From the NCBI RefSeq assembly GCF_036588685.1, contig NC_086380.1, forward strand, positions 31,142,474 to 31,206,473: a stretch of DNA of 64,000 nt. The letters are read 5' to 3'. Source of the stretch: Mytilus trossulus. Lineage: Eukaryota; Mollusca; Bivalvia; Mytilida; Mytilidae. The notes beneath the pieces were generated by a model. It ran no database searches. It was not told where the DNA came from and saw nothing but the letters and a program-made list of their open reading frames with translations. Below, piece after piece: positions 47,286-59,830 of this stretch; the stretch's first letter is position 1, and each line of letters opens with the position of its first letter. A program made the position numbers and the translations under genes.

Positions 47286-47769
47286 CAACTAAAGAAACGA
47301 TACACAGCTTTTGAATAAATTGATAAAAAAGTGTTTAAATAAAATATAAAACAAAATTGTATACACTATTTCAAACAGCTTTCATTTGCACAGTTTGCAC
47401 ATATGATAATGAAAATTAAAACCTGTCGGAAAGTAACTAAATTCCAATAAAAGATTATAGGGTGCAATTTATTTTTGCGGAAAATTGGATTAAAAACGAC
47501 TCACAATTTTCTATTTCCTAAATGAACCTTCAAATTTGTTTAAATATATTCAATATGCTAATTAAGTTATGTTCATGTTTTGAATGATTGGTTGAAATAT
47601 TGTTTAACAAAATAAAATACGTTAAACTACTTGTTTTATGCTACGTTTGTCCTTAAGTATTCCTTTTGTTATATGTGTAGTACAATATGCCTGTTTACCT
47701 CATTTTGGTTTGTACTTAGTAATCATTCTTAAACAACACGATGCTTATGTTGTACTGTTATACCACTGT
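47286..47769. other. proposed intron 1 of gene B, nothing recognised
   Basis: No repeat or coding sequence was seen. Confidence 0.35.
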
Positions 47770-48115
47770 CCTAGGTTAGAGGGAGGGTTGGGATCCCGCT
47801 TACATGTTAAACCCCGCCACATTATTTATGTATGTGCCTGTCCCAAGTCAGGATCCTGTGATTCAGTGGTTATCATTTGTTTATGTGTTATATATTTGTT
47901 TTTCGTTCATTTTCTACATAAATAAGGCCGTTAGTTTTCTCGTTTGAATTGTTTCACATTGTCTTATTGGGGCCTTTTATAGTTGACTATGCGGTATGGG
48001 CTTTGCTCATTGTTGAAGGCCGTACGGTGACCTATAGTTGTTAATGTCTGTGTCATTTTGGTCTTTTGTTGATAGTTGTGTCATTGGCAATCATACCACA
48101 TCTTCTTTTTTATAT
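47770..48115 (+). repeat. 3'-tail family, subfamily copy
   Basis: gggagggttgggatcccgct, aaaccccgccac, cctgtcccaagtcaggatcc, a ttgactatgcggtatgggc block and the end ataccacatcttctttttta match the copy ending at 35650. Confidence 0.7.
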
Positions 48116-49004
48116 GATCAACGGACTTATTTCTATTTTCTTTGGTTTTTCTTGTTACCTTTATTTGTATTTTTGTGATCTATCGGTGAGATTTTAACAT
48201 CGGTATACTAATATTGTCTTTAAAAATAAACTCAATATGTTAACTAACATGCGAAGCGATGCATGAGGTTTTAAAATTAAATGGATGCTTTTTATTCTTT
48301 TTTCTTAAATATTTGTTCGTTTTCAGATTGTGACACAGTAAAGACTGTTGTATCCATATTTTGATTATTTTACCTATAATGTCTGTTTTGTTCACGCATA
48401 GTTGTAAATATAATGGAATATCACTATTTCACGAAAACATCCAAAATTTGAAAAAAATAATTAAATAAAATAAACAAAAATAAGACGCGTGTTTTGTCTC
48501 CAAAATGACTCATCAATAACACTCAAATAAAAAAAAAATATAGAGACAATATAATGTACGATATCGGAGTGCATAAAGATTTTGCTGAAAATAATTACAT
48601 AACAAAGACCTTTAAGTTACCTTACAAATGGTATTGATCGATTTTCAGTGATTACCGCCACTTCTGTGATGACATAAATTAAATTATCATTGATATTTAT
48701 CCTTAATCATTCATAATTATAAGAATTAACTGAACGTAAAACTAAGATTTTTTTTAAATACAAAAACTTTCCTACCAAATAGATTACCGTAGCTGTACAA
48801 TGCATTGCTGTATTTGTCAAATGGTTTTGGAACGTTTGGCCCTCAATGATTCATTTATTTTTACCTCTTACATTATGTCGCCTTTTTACATGTTTTTCAT
48901 TCGAACGTCATTGACGTACGAGTTTTTTTGTAGACGAAATGTGCGTATGGCGGAATTACCACGCAAATTATAATTTTAAAATCTTAAATGATATTGAAAA
49001 AGAA
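48116..49004. other. proposed intron 1 of gene B, one family 3 scrap
   Basis: acgcgtgttttgtctccaaa at about 48485 is a short family 3 piece. Nothing else was seen. Confidence 0.35.
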
Positions 49005-49270
49005 GGTGTGGTATGAATGCCATTGAGACAACTCTTCACAAAAAAACAACATGACTCAGAAATAACAATTATAGATCACCGCAAGGCCTTCAACCATGAG
49101 TTAAGCCCATACCAAATAGTTAGCTATATAAGGCCCCGAAATGATAAATGTAGAACAATTCGAAAGAGAAAAACTAAAGGCCTAAATTATGTACAAAAAT
49201 GAACGAAAAACAAATTTGTAACACAACAACAAACGACTACCACTGCATAAAAGGCTCCTGACTTGGAACA
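49005..49270 (-). repeat. 3'-tail family, inverted subfamily copy
   Basis: The - strand ends at accacaccttctttt and carries gttgaaggccttgcggtgat, the tatatagct block and ggctcctgacttgga equivalents. It is in the proposed intron 1 of gene B, close to the promoter. Confidence 0.6.
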
Positions 49271-49374
49271 GACACACACAAGAATGTGGCTAGGTCTATA
49301 AAATTACAAAGCGCTAACAAGTACTACTGTTTCAAGAATAAAATTTATCAGGTATCATTTGTTTTTTGTCGAAA

Positions 49375-49809
49375 TAGATATTTGTCCTTGACTGTATATA
49401 TACATTTGTAATTATGAAGTTATATGTACGAGAAAAAGAACTTACCTTTTAGGTTGCGCTGACCAAGCTATAATTTTCAATTACATTTTCAGATGTTTAT
49501 ATATACCATTTGTTTAGGTTATTATTTCCAAATTTAACCGTAATGATAAAAAATGAAGAAAAAAAATACTTAAGTGAATGCTATATATACATGCAATTAG
49601 TTTATATAATACCGTATTTTTATGGCTGGCATTTAAATGACAATAATTGTTGATGTTTGTCTCCTTACATGTTACTTACTGAAATATAAAAATAAAGAAA
49701 AGTAGAAAATTGTTATTTATGGCAGGTTGTTGACAAATAATTATGATAATGGTTTTGTTCTATTGAATTTCATTTGCACGATTGTGACATTTCATCAACA
49801 AATACTGTG
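49375..49809 (-). promoter_or_regulatory. gene B promoter-proximal region conserved with gene A
   Basis: On the - strand it aligns with 18874-19395, from cacagtatttg through aaaatacggtattatataa to the donor gtaagt. TATATAAA is at 49503-49496 and the donor at 49445, so a short non-coding first exon of about 20-25 bp is likely. There is no transposon insert here, unlike in gene A. Confidence 0.6.
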
Positions 49810-51700
49810 GCTTTTTATATCTGAGATGAAATAGAAAAATAATCAATATGAAAAGCGCCTCCCATGGATTAATATGCTTTTATGTATTTTTAGTATATTC
49901 AGCAATATTTGATATGTTTACTCGCGTAGTGGTCTTTACCATATGTGGATCTTAAAAACTGCTGGGTAATTTTAAATCTGAGTCTAAATAAAGTTTTTAC
50001 TTTTAACCCTGTTAATATCATGTAAAATTGGAAAATCGCCTAACCGAAATAATTCACAATGCCTTTCAACATACAAATGGCAGCATACGCTATAAATCTA
50101 TCACTTTGAAATACCATTAGGCATAGTCCCCAATAACTAAAATAAAACAAAAAACAGACAAGGCTTCCTCTGTCTCATTTTTAGACTTATACATCGAATT
50201 TGACTTACACAGTCATCTCAGTACCAGAATCTATGACAAACGAGACTATTTTAATTTTGTTTCTCCCACCTTAGTAGCAATAACCCAATTTCACCTGCAT
50301 TTTTTTAATATACATTTCCTAACTTATTCGGTATTCAAGAGCTTGCTGCTCCTACTCAGACATGAAAAATATTTCGTATCAACTTCACGAATAATACACG
50401 ATGGTCTTGAATTATAGATTCTGCGTACTGGTGTTGTTTATCATCTAAATAACGAGTTATGGTGTTCTTTTATTTGTCTTTATTAACATCACTTTTACTG
50501 TTTGGTTTGTTTTAGTGATATCCATTTGACGTGGCTCTGTATTTATGCATCTCGTCATTGTGTTATTTATATTATCTTTTATTTTTGCTTAATATGTGCT
50601 TTGTCTGTGTGACTTTTTGTGTTTCATGGATACATATGACGTGGCTCAATACTTATACATCCCGCCGTTGTGTTTTTGTTATTGTTATTATAATTTTTGT
50701 AATCTTGTCATTCATGTCCTTTGTCGTGAATTTTAGAGTAGTGTTTTCCGTGTTAAATTGGAATATCTAAATTTAAGAAATGACAGTTTTTCCGTGTTAA
50801 ACTAAAATATTTAAACTTAGGAAAGGGCAGTTATAAACGTTTATTTTTTCTAAAATAAGGTCTTTTTTCATATATTGACTCACATCCAGAAACTGACATG
50901 GGGGTTGGTTGAGAACTTCTATTTCCACACAACAGTTGTACTTTGTATCTATGTCCCGTTATCGTGTTTTATATTGCTTTTATGGTTCTGAAAAATACCA
51001 ATAGATAACTCTTAATATATTTTCATGCGTGCTTCCATAATAACAAAAAATACTTTATAAATATGCGTTCGAAGCTCTTTTTTATTTTATTCACCAGAAT
51101 CCCTTAATACATAGTGTCATAGTTGTAATCATTTCAATAAATGTGATTACATCACCGGATTTGTACTTGAACGATACAAAATGGGCCCTACACTTTCGGA
51201 CCAATGATATTAATTTAAGAGCACAATTTTCATAATGAAAACGCTACAATTTAGTCTCAATTCATATGTTTCGAATCAGATTAAGATAAACCGATGCGGT
51301 TACAAAATAAAGTATATATATATTTTATTTCTTATGCAGCAAAAATACTGCAATCTGATTGGTTAACTTATTATAACCCCGGTGTTATTAACACCCCACC
51401 CTTGTTCAACCCGGGATAAACAAATTGTTGCAAAAAAATAAAAAAAAAATAAAAAAATTGCAAAACTAAAGACAAAAATATAAAAAAATAGATAAATCTG
51501 AAGACAAAAATTTGTAAAAAAACATTCCCAAAAATTCAAAAAAAAAAAAATTCTTCTGAATTCCAAAAAAATAAAGACAAAATTATTTGACAATACGCAG
51601 CAACATCGTTGCCAAAATATTACACTGGCATTTTTTCATTATTATTTTAATATTTTCCATCCCGTTTAAAAATGAGCAAACGAATTGTTCACAAGAATTC
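49810..51700. other. intergenic, nothing recognised
   Basis: AT-rich. 50531-50770 is a hydrophobic open frame with simple composition, and 51420-51600 is an A-rich tract (a shadow frame reads F/I-rich). No gene called. Confidence 0.4.
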
Positions 51701-51845
51701 AATTCGTTATGTCGGTGTAATCTGGGATACGGAATTTTACACCGTTATTAAAAATTCATAAATCCATTCGGCTGTGCCCCAGGATGTATGAATTTTCAAC
51801 AACAGTGTAAAAGTATGTACACCCCTGATTACACCAAGATAACTT
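51701..51845. repeat. foldback element
   Basis: ggtgtaatctgggatacgga and an ttttacaccgttatt block on the left pair with aacagtgtaaaa and a tgtacacccctgattacacc block on the right; arms about 55 bp with mismatches and a 20-bp loop. Non-coding. Confidence 0.55.
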
Positions 51846-53494
51846 ATAATATATATCTATCCCAAAAATGTTCTCATTTCTATTAAAGGCAGACATCTGG
51901 ATTTTTTTTTGGGCCTCTTTAGCCTCCTTACATATAGACCCGTTGTTTTATCTACTATTGCCTTAAAGTTTATTTATTAAACAAGAGTTAGTTTTGTTTT
52001 GCATTTCCAACACTTATGTCGATAAATTTTAAATACAAATATTTTTCAGTTGATAAAGTCATGTGAAAGACTCATCATACAGAGTCATTTTAACAATAGT
52101 TTATATTTCCCATGGGGTGACACATTTGCAAGGCTACTATATGTGCAGGGACAAATAACTCACGAAGAAATCATAATCGAAAATCCCCTTAAAAAGTTAT
52201 TACTTGGCAATTATTTACATGACAAGACATGAACCTTACCGGTTTCATTATGTTTTTTGTTGTAATTTGAATTTTATCATAGTTGGTTTAAATTTAACCT
52301 TCCAGCTGATGAAAATGTAGGTTTTTTCTATAAACGAATCATTCATTCAATCATACCGATTAAAGAGTGTCAAGATGGGACCTGTTTCTGAAATTTCCAT
52401 GAATTGCAAAATTAACCTGGACACTGGCTTAACGTATACCCATTATATCACTTAGGCCAGAGTTATTTTATTTTTTTATTTTGTTGGTTTACAAAATTTG
52501 TGACATCATGCTACTTTGTCGTCATTCCTTATATATAAGTCCCAAACATTATAACTCATCTGTTTTATATAAGCAATATGTGTCATTGTCATATAGTTTT
52601 GAAAAAGGGGTTTCACGGACAAACAGGAAATCAAATCGTCATTTCAAGATAATAAAACAATTTTTAATCATTTGTTTTCTCTCAATCGATTTATGTTTTT
52701 TGAACAGTGGTATACTACTATTGCCTTTTTTGGACGATCCATTCCATCTATAAGATGATCGATAAATCTGTCTTTTATCTCATTCAAGATGTCACACCAG
52801 TACTTATGTATTCATCAAAGAAGGGGGAAAAATATTTACAAACAAAAAAAACAAAACTCTTAAATATGTACAATAATGAAGGAAAAAACGCTAATAATTT
52901 GTATTTATAAAATTAAAAAAAAATAATAATAAAACATCTTTAGTTGTGTTGAACATGTATAATACGCACCCCTTTACATCAACGTTTTGATGGTCAAAGG
53001 TGCGAACTGTACACACCTAATTACGGTAAATCCCAAACTTTGGCATCGCCTAAATATCCCGTACTCAACTTTTTCTGAGAGAAACGATATCCTAAATATA
53101 ACTATACACTAAGAATAAGAAGAATGACAGCTGCGGGGTGACTCCACTAAAATGAAATGAACTCTGTTTTAGTGACAGTGAAATCAAGGTGAACATCTTG
53201 AACTTACAATTTTCATCGGACTTCACAACAGAGAACATGTACAACCTACCAAACTTAGGATATGTACCCTGGTCACCGCGGCCAGGAATATGAGCGTTAG
53301 GGCTTGAAAATGCGTCTAGTCAAATGACTAAGTGCATAGTCAAAATGATTAAAGTGCATTGTCATCTAGAGGACAGTCAAAATGACTAATTAAATTGGTC
53401 AAATTGACTAATTTAGATTTTCAGTGAGCAAAGAAACAGTTATATTACAAATCCTTGGTCACAATTATGTTGATTCATGTGATCTTTATGATAA
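51846..53494. other. intergenic, nothing recognised
   Basis: A 90-codon open frame at 52481-52753 has no motif. A short run of gactaa/agtca motifs (53310-53415) is a degenerate simple repeat. Confidence 0.4.
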
Positions 53495-53590
53495 AAGAGG
53501 GACCGTCGAAAATATACCAGTACCAGAGGGACAGTCAATCTCATAGATCAAAAATAATTAAAACTGAAAACGCCATGGCTTAAAATAAAT
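53495..53590 (-). repeat. dispersed repeat family 2, short partial copy
   Basis: agagggaccgtcgaaaatat, then accagagggacagtcaatct and aacgccatggctta match the 3' end of family 2 in inverted orientation. Confidence 0.6.
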
Positions 53591-53737
53591 GGACAAGCAG
53601 ACAAATAATAATCTATTCTGGACCCTTCCATTAGGAATAAATATATTTGATTTGATTTGTACTTTAAAACATATATTAGTGAACTGCTGCTGCTGTCCCA
53701 ATAATTGACAATATAATTAAGTTTTTATCTACATGTA

Positions 53738-53859
53738 AATAAACTCATCATATTACATAGATACCTGATACATAGATACAGGATAATAAATAATTGTAAA
53801 TTTACTAGTTGTGCGTTGTGCGTTGTACATGTAAATAAACTCATCATATTACATGGATA
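53738..53859. repeat. tandem duplication flanking TIR element
   Basis: gtaaataaactcatcatatt occurs at 53741 and again at 53831. The first copy continues to aggataataaataattgtaa. The second is cut by the TIR-bounded insertion and resumes with the same aggataataaataattgtaa after 59822. The first copy therefore serves as a near-empty site. Confidence 0.7.
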
Positions 53860-54099
53860 CCTGGGGCCTGGTTTTCGAAAGTATCATAAGACATGTCATA
53901 AGATACATCTTATGACATATTTTATGATCATCTTATGACTATCGTATGATATGTCATAGGATGTAAATCAAAGCTGTCTTAAGAGAGTCATAGCTATGAT
54001 GCTCGTATGACTGTCATAAGTGAATATTGGTTTCTATTATTCTAAATAATGATAAAAAAGTGATATCTATAAAAATGAAAATGAAAAGTATGAATATTT

Positions 54100-56640
54100 T
54101 AATTATAACCATTCTTACTGTGTTCGTACCGGCAGACAAGGCAGCAAATAATGTAGTGGTGGTGTGACGCATATACTACACGAAAGTTCTTCAAAACGAA
54201 ATAATAAATTCCTCTACATTCAGGTCAGTGCGCACCACAGAGAGTCAAATCGTTAACAAGCATACCACTGCCACTGCCCAGCTTAAAGCATCTTCCGAAC
54301 ATTTGAAAGTCCCTACCATGTACTGGTTACCGAAATTACACAAAAAACCATTTAAATTCCGTTTCATCTCCGCTTCGAGTAAGTGTTCTACTACTAATCT
54401 ATCAGTGCTTCTAACCACCTCCCTTACTACTATCAAAGAACTGGTTATTAACTTTTGTAATAAAGCTTATGAAAATAATGGTATTAATTATTTTTGGAGT
54501 GTTAAAAATTCTTTAGAGGTTTTAGATAAAATACATGCTTTCAATGGTCCTTACAATTCTGTTGACAGTTATGATTTTTCTACTCTGTACACTACACTTC
54601 CACACAATCTTATAAAGAAAAAGTTTTTGTATTTGATAAAATGGTCTTTCGAAAAATCTCATTGTAATTTTATTTGCTGTAACTCGTTTAAGGCCTTTTT
54701 CTGTAACGAAAAAGGAAAGTATGCTAGATACACTTACTGGAAATGTGAGGATATGATTGAAGCTTTAAACTTTCTGCTTGAAAACATTTATGTACGTTTC
54801 GGCGATAAAGTGTATCGTCAGGTAGAAGGTATTCCTATGGGCACCAACTGTGCCCCTTTAATAGCAGATTTATTTCTATATTGCTATGAATCTCAGTTTA
54901 TGACCAAACTCAGTAAAGACCCATGATTGTTACATTTGGTTGATACATTCAAAAATACCTACCGTTATCTGGATGATATTTTTTCGTTGAATAATCCAGA
55001 GTTCTCTAAATATACTTCAGAAATTTACCCAAACGAACTTACTTTAACTAAATCTAACATAAACAGCAGCAGTTGTCCTTTTCTAGATTTAGACATTTCA
55101 ATTTCAAACGGGAAACTTCACACTAAAATTTACGACAAAAGAGACGATTTTTCATTTCCTATTGTTAATTTTCCTTTTTTAGACGGCGATGTGCCTTTGG
55201 TTCCATCATACGGTGTTTATATATCGCAACTCGTTCGGTTTGCCCGTGTGTGTTCTGATGTCATAGATTTTAACGAACGTAATCAATGCATCACTGGTAA
55301 ATTGTTGTGTCAGGGATTTCGATACCATAAATTACTTAAAACTTTTACTAAATTCTTTCATAGATACAAAGATTTGATTAGTAAATTTGGCTATACCTGT
55401 AGAAAGCTTATTAAAGATGGTATTTCTCATCCTAAATTTTATGGTAATATTGTACTTAAAGCGAGGAAATCACTATGTGATCCTTGTAAACTCATCGAAC
55501 CTTTAAACAAACTTATAAGTAAGGGTTATCGTACCAATATTGTAATTAGATCTCTGAATATAGTTCACATTGGCACTAATATTGATTTTGTCATTAGCAA
55601 ATTAAAACATAACTAAATTTCATTATCTTTTGAGGCGAGATGTATAGGGGACACAGCCACGTTAACTTTTATTTCTATAGAAGTCGCTCTTCACTATACT
55701 ACTACCTGTCGATACATTTATTTTTGGCATTGCACAAGTCATGTCTTCTTTGACTATTAATGACGTTAAAATACTAAATCCCTGTGATGTGTTTTAGTCG
55801 ATTTTAGTCTCTGATGCATGATTTTTTACTATTAATTGGTTTTGGCTTTTAACTAGCTGTCAGTAACTGCGAGTACTCTCAAATCGTATTTTCTTGTTAA
55901 TTCGACCTGTTGATACTGTTTATAATGCTTTTTTGTCATTTTTTATTTATATGGATCTTGGCTGTATACCAGCTTTGATTATTTGTAATATCTTCAATTT
56001 TTCACTTATTCTTACAACATTTGTATAAACTTCAAGATTATAAAAAACCGGGTTTTTTTCTAAAGTGAACATTGATTGGTTAAATATTTCTCAGTGTGTT
56101 TGAATTTGTTTGATAGCCTTTTGGTCATGACTGTTTGTCTCTAATATTTAATTAACTGTGCATTTGTATTCAGATATCGCAGATCAAATTTATTCGTTCT
56201 TTGTGTAATCATACGTTTTTTGATTGAGTTAAGTCTGCTAATTGATATTTTATCGTATGTTTTTATATGTTGTGATGTTATGCTATTGTTTCAGAAAAAA
56301 GGGAGAAGGTTTGGGCCAATTAAAACGTTTAATCCCGCTGCAAATGTTTGCACCTGTCCTAAGTCAGGAATCTGATGTACAGTAGTTGTCGTTTGTTTAT
56401 GTAATATATACGTGTTTCTCGTTTCTCGTTTTGTTTATATAGATTAGACCGTTGGTTTTCCCGTTTGAATGGTTTTACACTAGTAATTTTGGGGCCCTTT
56501 ATAGCTTGTTGTTCGGTGTGAGCCAAGGCTCCGTGTTGAAGGCCGTACTTTAACCTATAATGGTTTAATTTTTAAATTGTTATTTGGATGGAGAGTTGTC
56601 TCATTGGCACTCACACCACATCTTCCTATATCTAATTAAT
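54100..56640 (+). mobile_element. Penelope-like (Neptune-type?) retroelement, 5'-truncated
   Basis: RT frame from about 54100 to 55616, then a 1.0-kb 3' UTR ending acatcttcctatatcta. The UTR is the parent of the short dispersed copies throughout the window. No GIY-YIG endonuclease domain was found after the RT. The Neptune-type label is from memory of the motif series. Confidence 0.7.
54110..55616 (+). pseudogene. Penelope-like reverse transcriptase, two in-frame stops
   Basis: The frame runs from about TVFVPADKAANNVVVV, a stop (TGA at 54165), then VPTMYWLPKLHKKP, SYDFSTLYTTLPH, VEGIPMGTNCAPLIADLFLY, a second stop (TGA at 54924), YRYLDDIFSLN (LDD catalytic motif), CPFLDLDISI, TKIYDKRDDFSFPIVNFPF and GVYISQLVRFARVC to 55616. 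The order of motifs matches RTs of Penelope-like elements widespread in aquatic animals. Apart from the stops the frame is preserved, so the copy is fairly young. Confidence 0.8.
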
Positions 56641-56907
56641 ATTTACGAATATTTTATTTATTTCATTATAATGAACATTCATTTTATACAAAAAAAAATA
56701 ATTGAAATATGACTTGTTCAAATTTAGTTTGGAATATATAACAAATCTTCGCTTTCGTATATCATTCCCCTCCCCATACATGCATTGTTAATTAACTGTG
56801 AATACTTTTTAGATTCGGTAGATCTAGTACCCGCTTAACGAAATACCCGTGAACATGTACGTTAATATAGTACTATTAAATATACTAGGAACGAAATAAT
56901 ATGTATA
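56641..56907. other. spacer between the two retroelements
   Basis: AT-rich, no feature. Confidence 0.4.
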
Positions 56908-59340
56908 AATAAATAAATAAATAAATAAATAATCTTTATTTCAAGAGGATGATCCCATTAGTTAAAACTAATCTTCCTGAGAGTCCTCAAAATAATAATA
57001 ACATAGTTATAAGTACAAACAGTATAATAGAGTTATAGTATACACAATATACAATTGTATTGAAATAATAATGAAAATGCATATTAATTTGCACAATTGA
57101 TGAAAAATTTGTAACATTTTGTTTTAAAAGATACAAGTGTATCACTCATTTTGATTTCATTTGGTAAACTGTTCCATATTTGAGAACCTGAATATGTAAA
57201 TGTTTTCTTTAAAAAATTTGTTTTTGGTTTTGGAAGATTTAATAGTTTTTCATCAGCTGAACGTAAGTTATAGTTTTGATTATTAGTAAAATGAAAATTT
57301 TCTTCTAAATAGTTAGGAACCATGACATTAACTGATTTAAATACAAGTATTGCCTTTTGGTATTGAATTCGTTTTTCCACATTTAACCAGTGTAAACTTT
57401 TAAACAATAAACTGGATGATGTCATTATGTCAGCTTCTACTATAACCCTAGCAGATTTCTTTAATAATTTATTAAGTTTATTTATTCCACTTTCACAACA
57501 ACTTCCCCATATATTGCAACAATAATCAAATAATGGCAGAATATAAGCATTAAAATAGATAATACGTATATGCATAGGTAAATATTTTCTTATCTTTTGT
57601 AATAAGTTGATTCTATTTGATATAGTAATTGACATTTTATCTATTTGCTGATTCCAATTTAAGTTTTTGTCAATAAATAAACCAAGTAGTTTTTCACAAT
57701 CTACATTTTCTATTTGTTCATTTGAAATATTTATATCTAAACTGTTTCCAGTTAAACAAAGCCTTTGTTTTGAACCAATAATCATTCATTTACACTTTTT
57801 GGCATTTAATTTCATACAATTTTGCAAACACCAGTTTTCAATAACATGAATATCATTTTGAAGGTTAGAAGCTATCTGAATTACATCATTACCTCTACAA
57901 TGTAATGTAGAATCATCTGCATATAAATCTATTAATGAATGTTCTATATTAAGTGGTAAATCAATGATATATAAAATAAATAACAGAGGGCCCAGGATAG
58001 AACCTTGTGGTACACCAGTTTTTATGCATTTAGTATTAGACATGACGTTATTGACCTTAACTTGTTGACTTCGTTTAAACAAGTATGACTTAAACCAGTC
58101 TAGTGTACTATTTGAAACATTATAATATTCAAGTTTTTTCAATAAAATTATATGATTAACCAGATCAAAAGCTTTCTTTAAATCTAAAAATATAACTCCG
58201 TTTATCTCTCCATTATCTATATTTGCTAACCATTCATCTACTTATTTAGTAAGTGCAGTAGTACACGAATGCTTAGGTCTGAAACCTGACTGTGTAGTAT
58301 TAAGAAGGTCATTGCTATTTAAAAATATATACAAACTATTAGCTATATGTCGTTCTATGATTTTAGAGAGACAAGGCAAAACTGCTATTGGTCTATAATT
58401 ATCAGGATTACAGGCATCGCCACTTTTAAAAATTGGGCATACTCTTGCAGTTTTAAAAATACTTGGAAATTTACCACATTTGATACTTAGATTAAATATA
58501 TATGTCAAAGCTGGTGCTATGACATCGCTGCACATACTCAAAATAGTTGGTCCGACATCATCTAAACCAGTTGCTTTCGACTTGTCAAGTTTTTTTAAAT
58601 ACATATTTACATCTAAAATACTCATTTCTGGTATAATGAATTTTTCACTACCCCTTTGTAACTTTGATTTTACAAATTTATTGAGTGTATCAAAATTGGC
58701 ACCATCATCACTATTACATAATTTGTTATCAACTAAACCTTCAGCAATATTTGTGAAATGCAAATTAAATGTATTTGCTATATCAACATCATTTTGAATT
58801 ACATTATTTTTATATTCTAAATGCGTGATATTAATTATTATGTATTTTTTTAGGATTAAGACTTTTGACATACTTCCAAATAGTTTTACTATCTTTACAA
58901 TTTGAAATAGCATTTTGAAAATATTTTTTCCTTGCCTGTTCTACTAAAAATGTAACCTTATTACGCCAAATCTTATAATTATATATATCATTAATTCTGT
59001 GAAAATGATCTCTTTGGTGTCTAGCGCTATCTATATCACTGAGAAGTCCACCACTCTGGTAGTTGGATATTTTTTACCCTTTTAATTTTCTTAGGAGCAT
59101 GTTTCTCTAGAGTGCTTAGAAATAGATTGTACCAATATTTAGCTGCTTCATCAACATCTCCAATCGATTCAATGAGATGAAAAGGAGTATTTGTTAAATT
59201 TTCAATAAATTTATTTTTATCAAATTGTTTAAATGATCCATATTCTATGGACAAGTGCTCCATTTTAGATATTTTTGGGTTAAGTTTTCTTGTTACACAA
59301 ACAGGATAATGATCACTGACAGCATAACTATAGTATAGTT
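56908..59340 (-). mobile_element. L2/CR1-like LINE, 5'-truncated
   Basis: The 3' end on the left is a (TAAA)n-type run at 56908-56933 (ATTT on the element strand), typical of this group. The coding part ends at 57084. The 5' break is near 59340, within the endonuclease. No target duplication could be fixed. Confidence 0.75.
57084..59335 (-). pseudogene. LINE ORF2: endonuclease end + reverse transcriptase, broken
   Basis: On the - strand: AVSDHYPVCVTRKLNP (end of APE endonuclease) leads into 59263-59036. After a frameshift come LDKSKATGLDDVGPTIL, NYRPIAVLPCLSKIIERH and SGFRPKHSCTTAL (58913-58242), an in-frame TAA, then LDLKKAFDLVNH, GVPQGSILGPLLFILYIIDL and LYADDSTLH (58142-57786, catalytic YADD), an in-frame TGA, then LGLFIDKNLNWNQQI and the C-terminal SGSQIWNSLPNEIK (57785-57084). 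The motif set is of CR1/L2/Daphne type. Two stops and one frameshift; otherwise well preserved. Confidence 0.85.
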
Positions 59341-59599
59341 ATTATACAAATCCATGAGTTAGAAAAATAATTCCAAATCATATGTCGCAGGAGATTCAAA
59401 TTCTAATTCACGTAGTTGAGAAAAATTAAATCTTTACTATTTAGCTTACTGAGAAACACAACAAATATTTTTATTGCAATTAATATGAAATTATACATGA
59501 AAGTGATTAAAATTTTAGTTGAGAATCATAAGACCATCATAAGTCATGTCGCGAGGGGTCTTAAGTTTACGACAAAAGTTATGACAAATCGTAACTTGG
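59341..59599. other. remnant between LINE and right TIR
   Basis: AT-rich, no gene. Probably part of the older host element. Confidence 0.35.
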
Positions 59600-59697
59600 G
59601 ACACTTTCGAAAACATATCTTACGACTATGACATGTCATAAGACCATCATAAGACATGTTTTAGTCATAAGATACTTTCGAAAACCAGGCCCCAGGA

Positions 59698-59821
59698 TAG
59701 TCCAAATAATTATGACGTCTGGCAAGGCTATTTTAATTTTTTTCTGGGACGCCTCCTCGTAGGAAAGCGTCCCAGAAAAAAAATAAAATAGCCGTCCCAG
59801 ACGTCATAATTATTTGGACTA
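59698..59821. mobile_element. palindromic MITE copy 1, 9-bp TSD
   Basis: TAGTCCAAATAATTATGACG at the left end and its inverse at the right, with gccccagga directly repeated outside (59689-59697, 59822-59830). 124 bp. It landed exactly at the right end of the older TIR element. Confidence 0.85.
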
Positions 59822-59830
59822 GCCCCAGGA

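Larger units (their letters stand above)
53860..59696. mobile_element. TIR-bounded segment with nested retroelements
   Basis: Left end cctggggcctggttttcgaa (53860) and right end ttcgaaaaccaggccccagg (59696) are exact inverted repeats over at least 20 bp, extending as diverged ttatgacatgtc repeats on both sides. ATA lies outside each end (53857-53859, 59697-59699), a possible 3-bp target duplication of the PIF/Harbinger type. The ends probably formed a short palindromic DNA element into which a Penelope-like element (about 54100-56640) and a LINE (56908-59340) later inserted. No transposase was seen. Confidence 0.6.
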
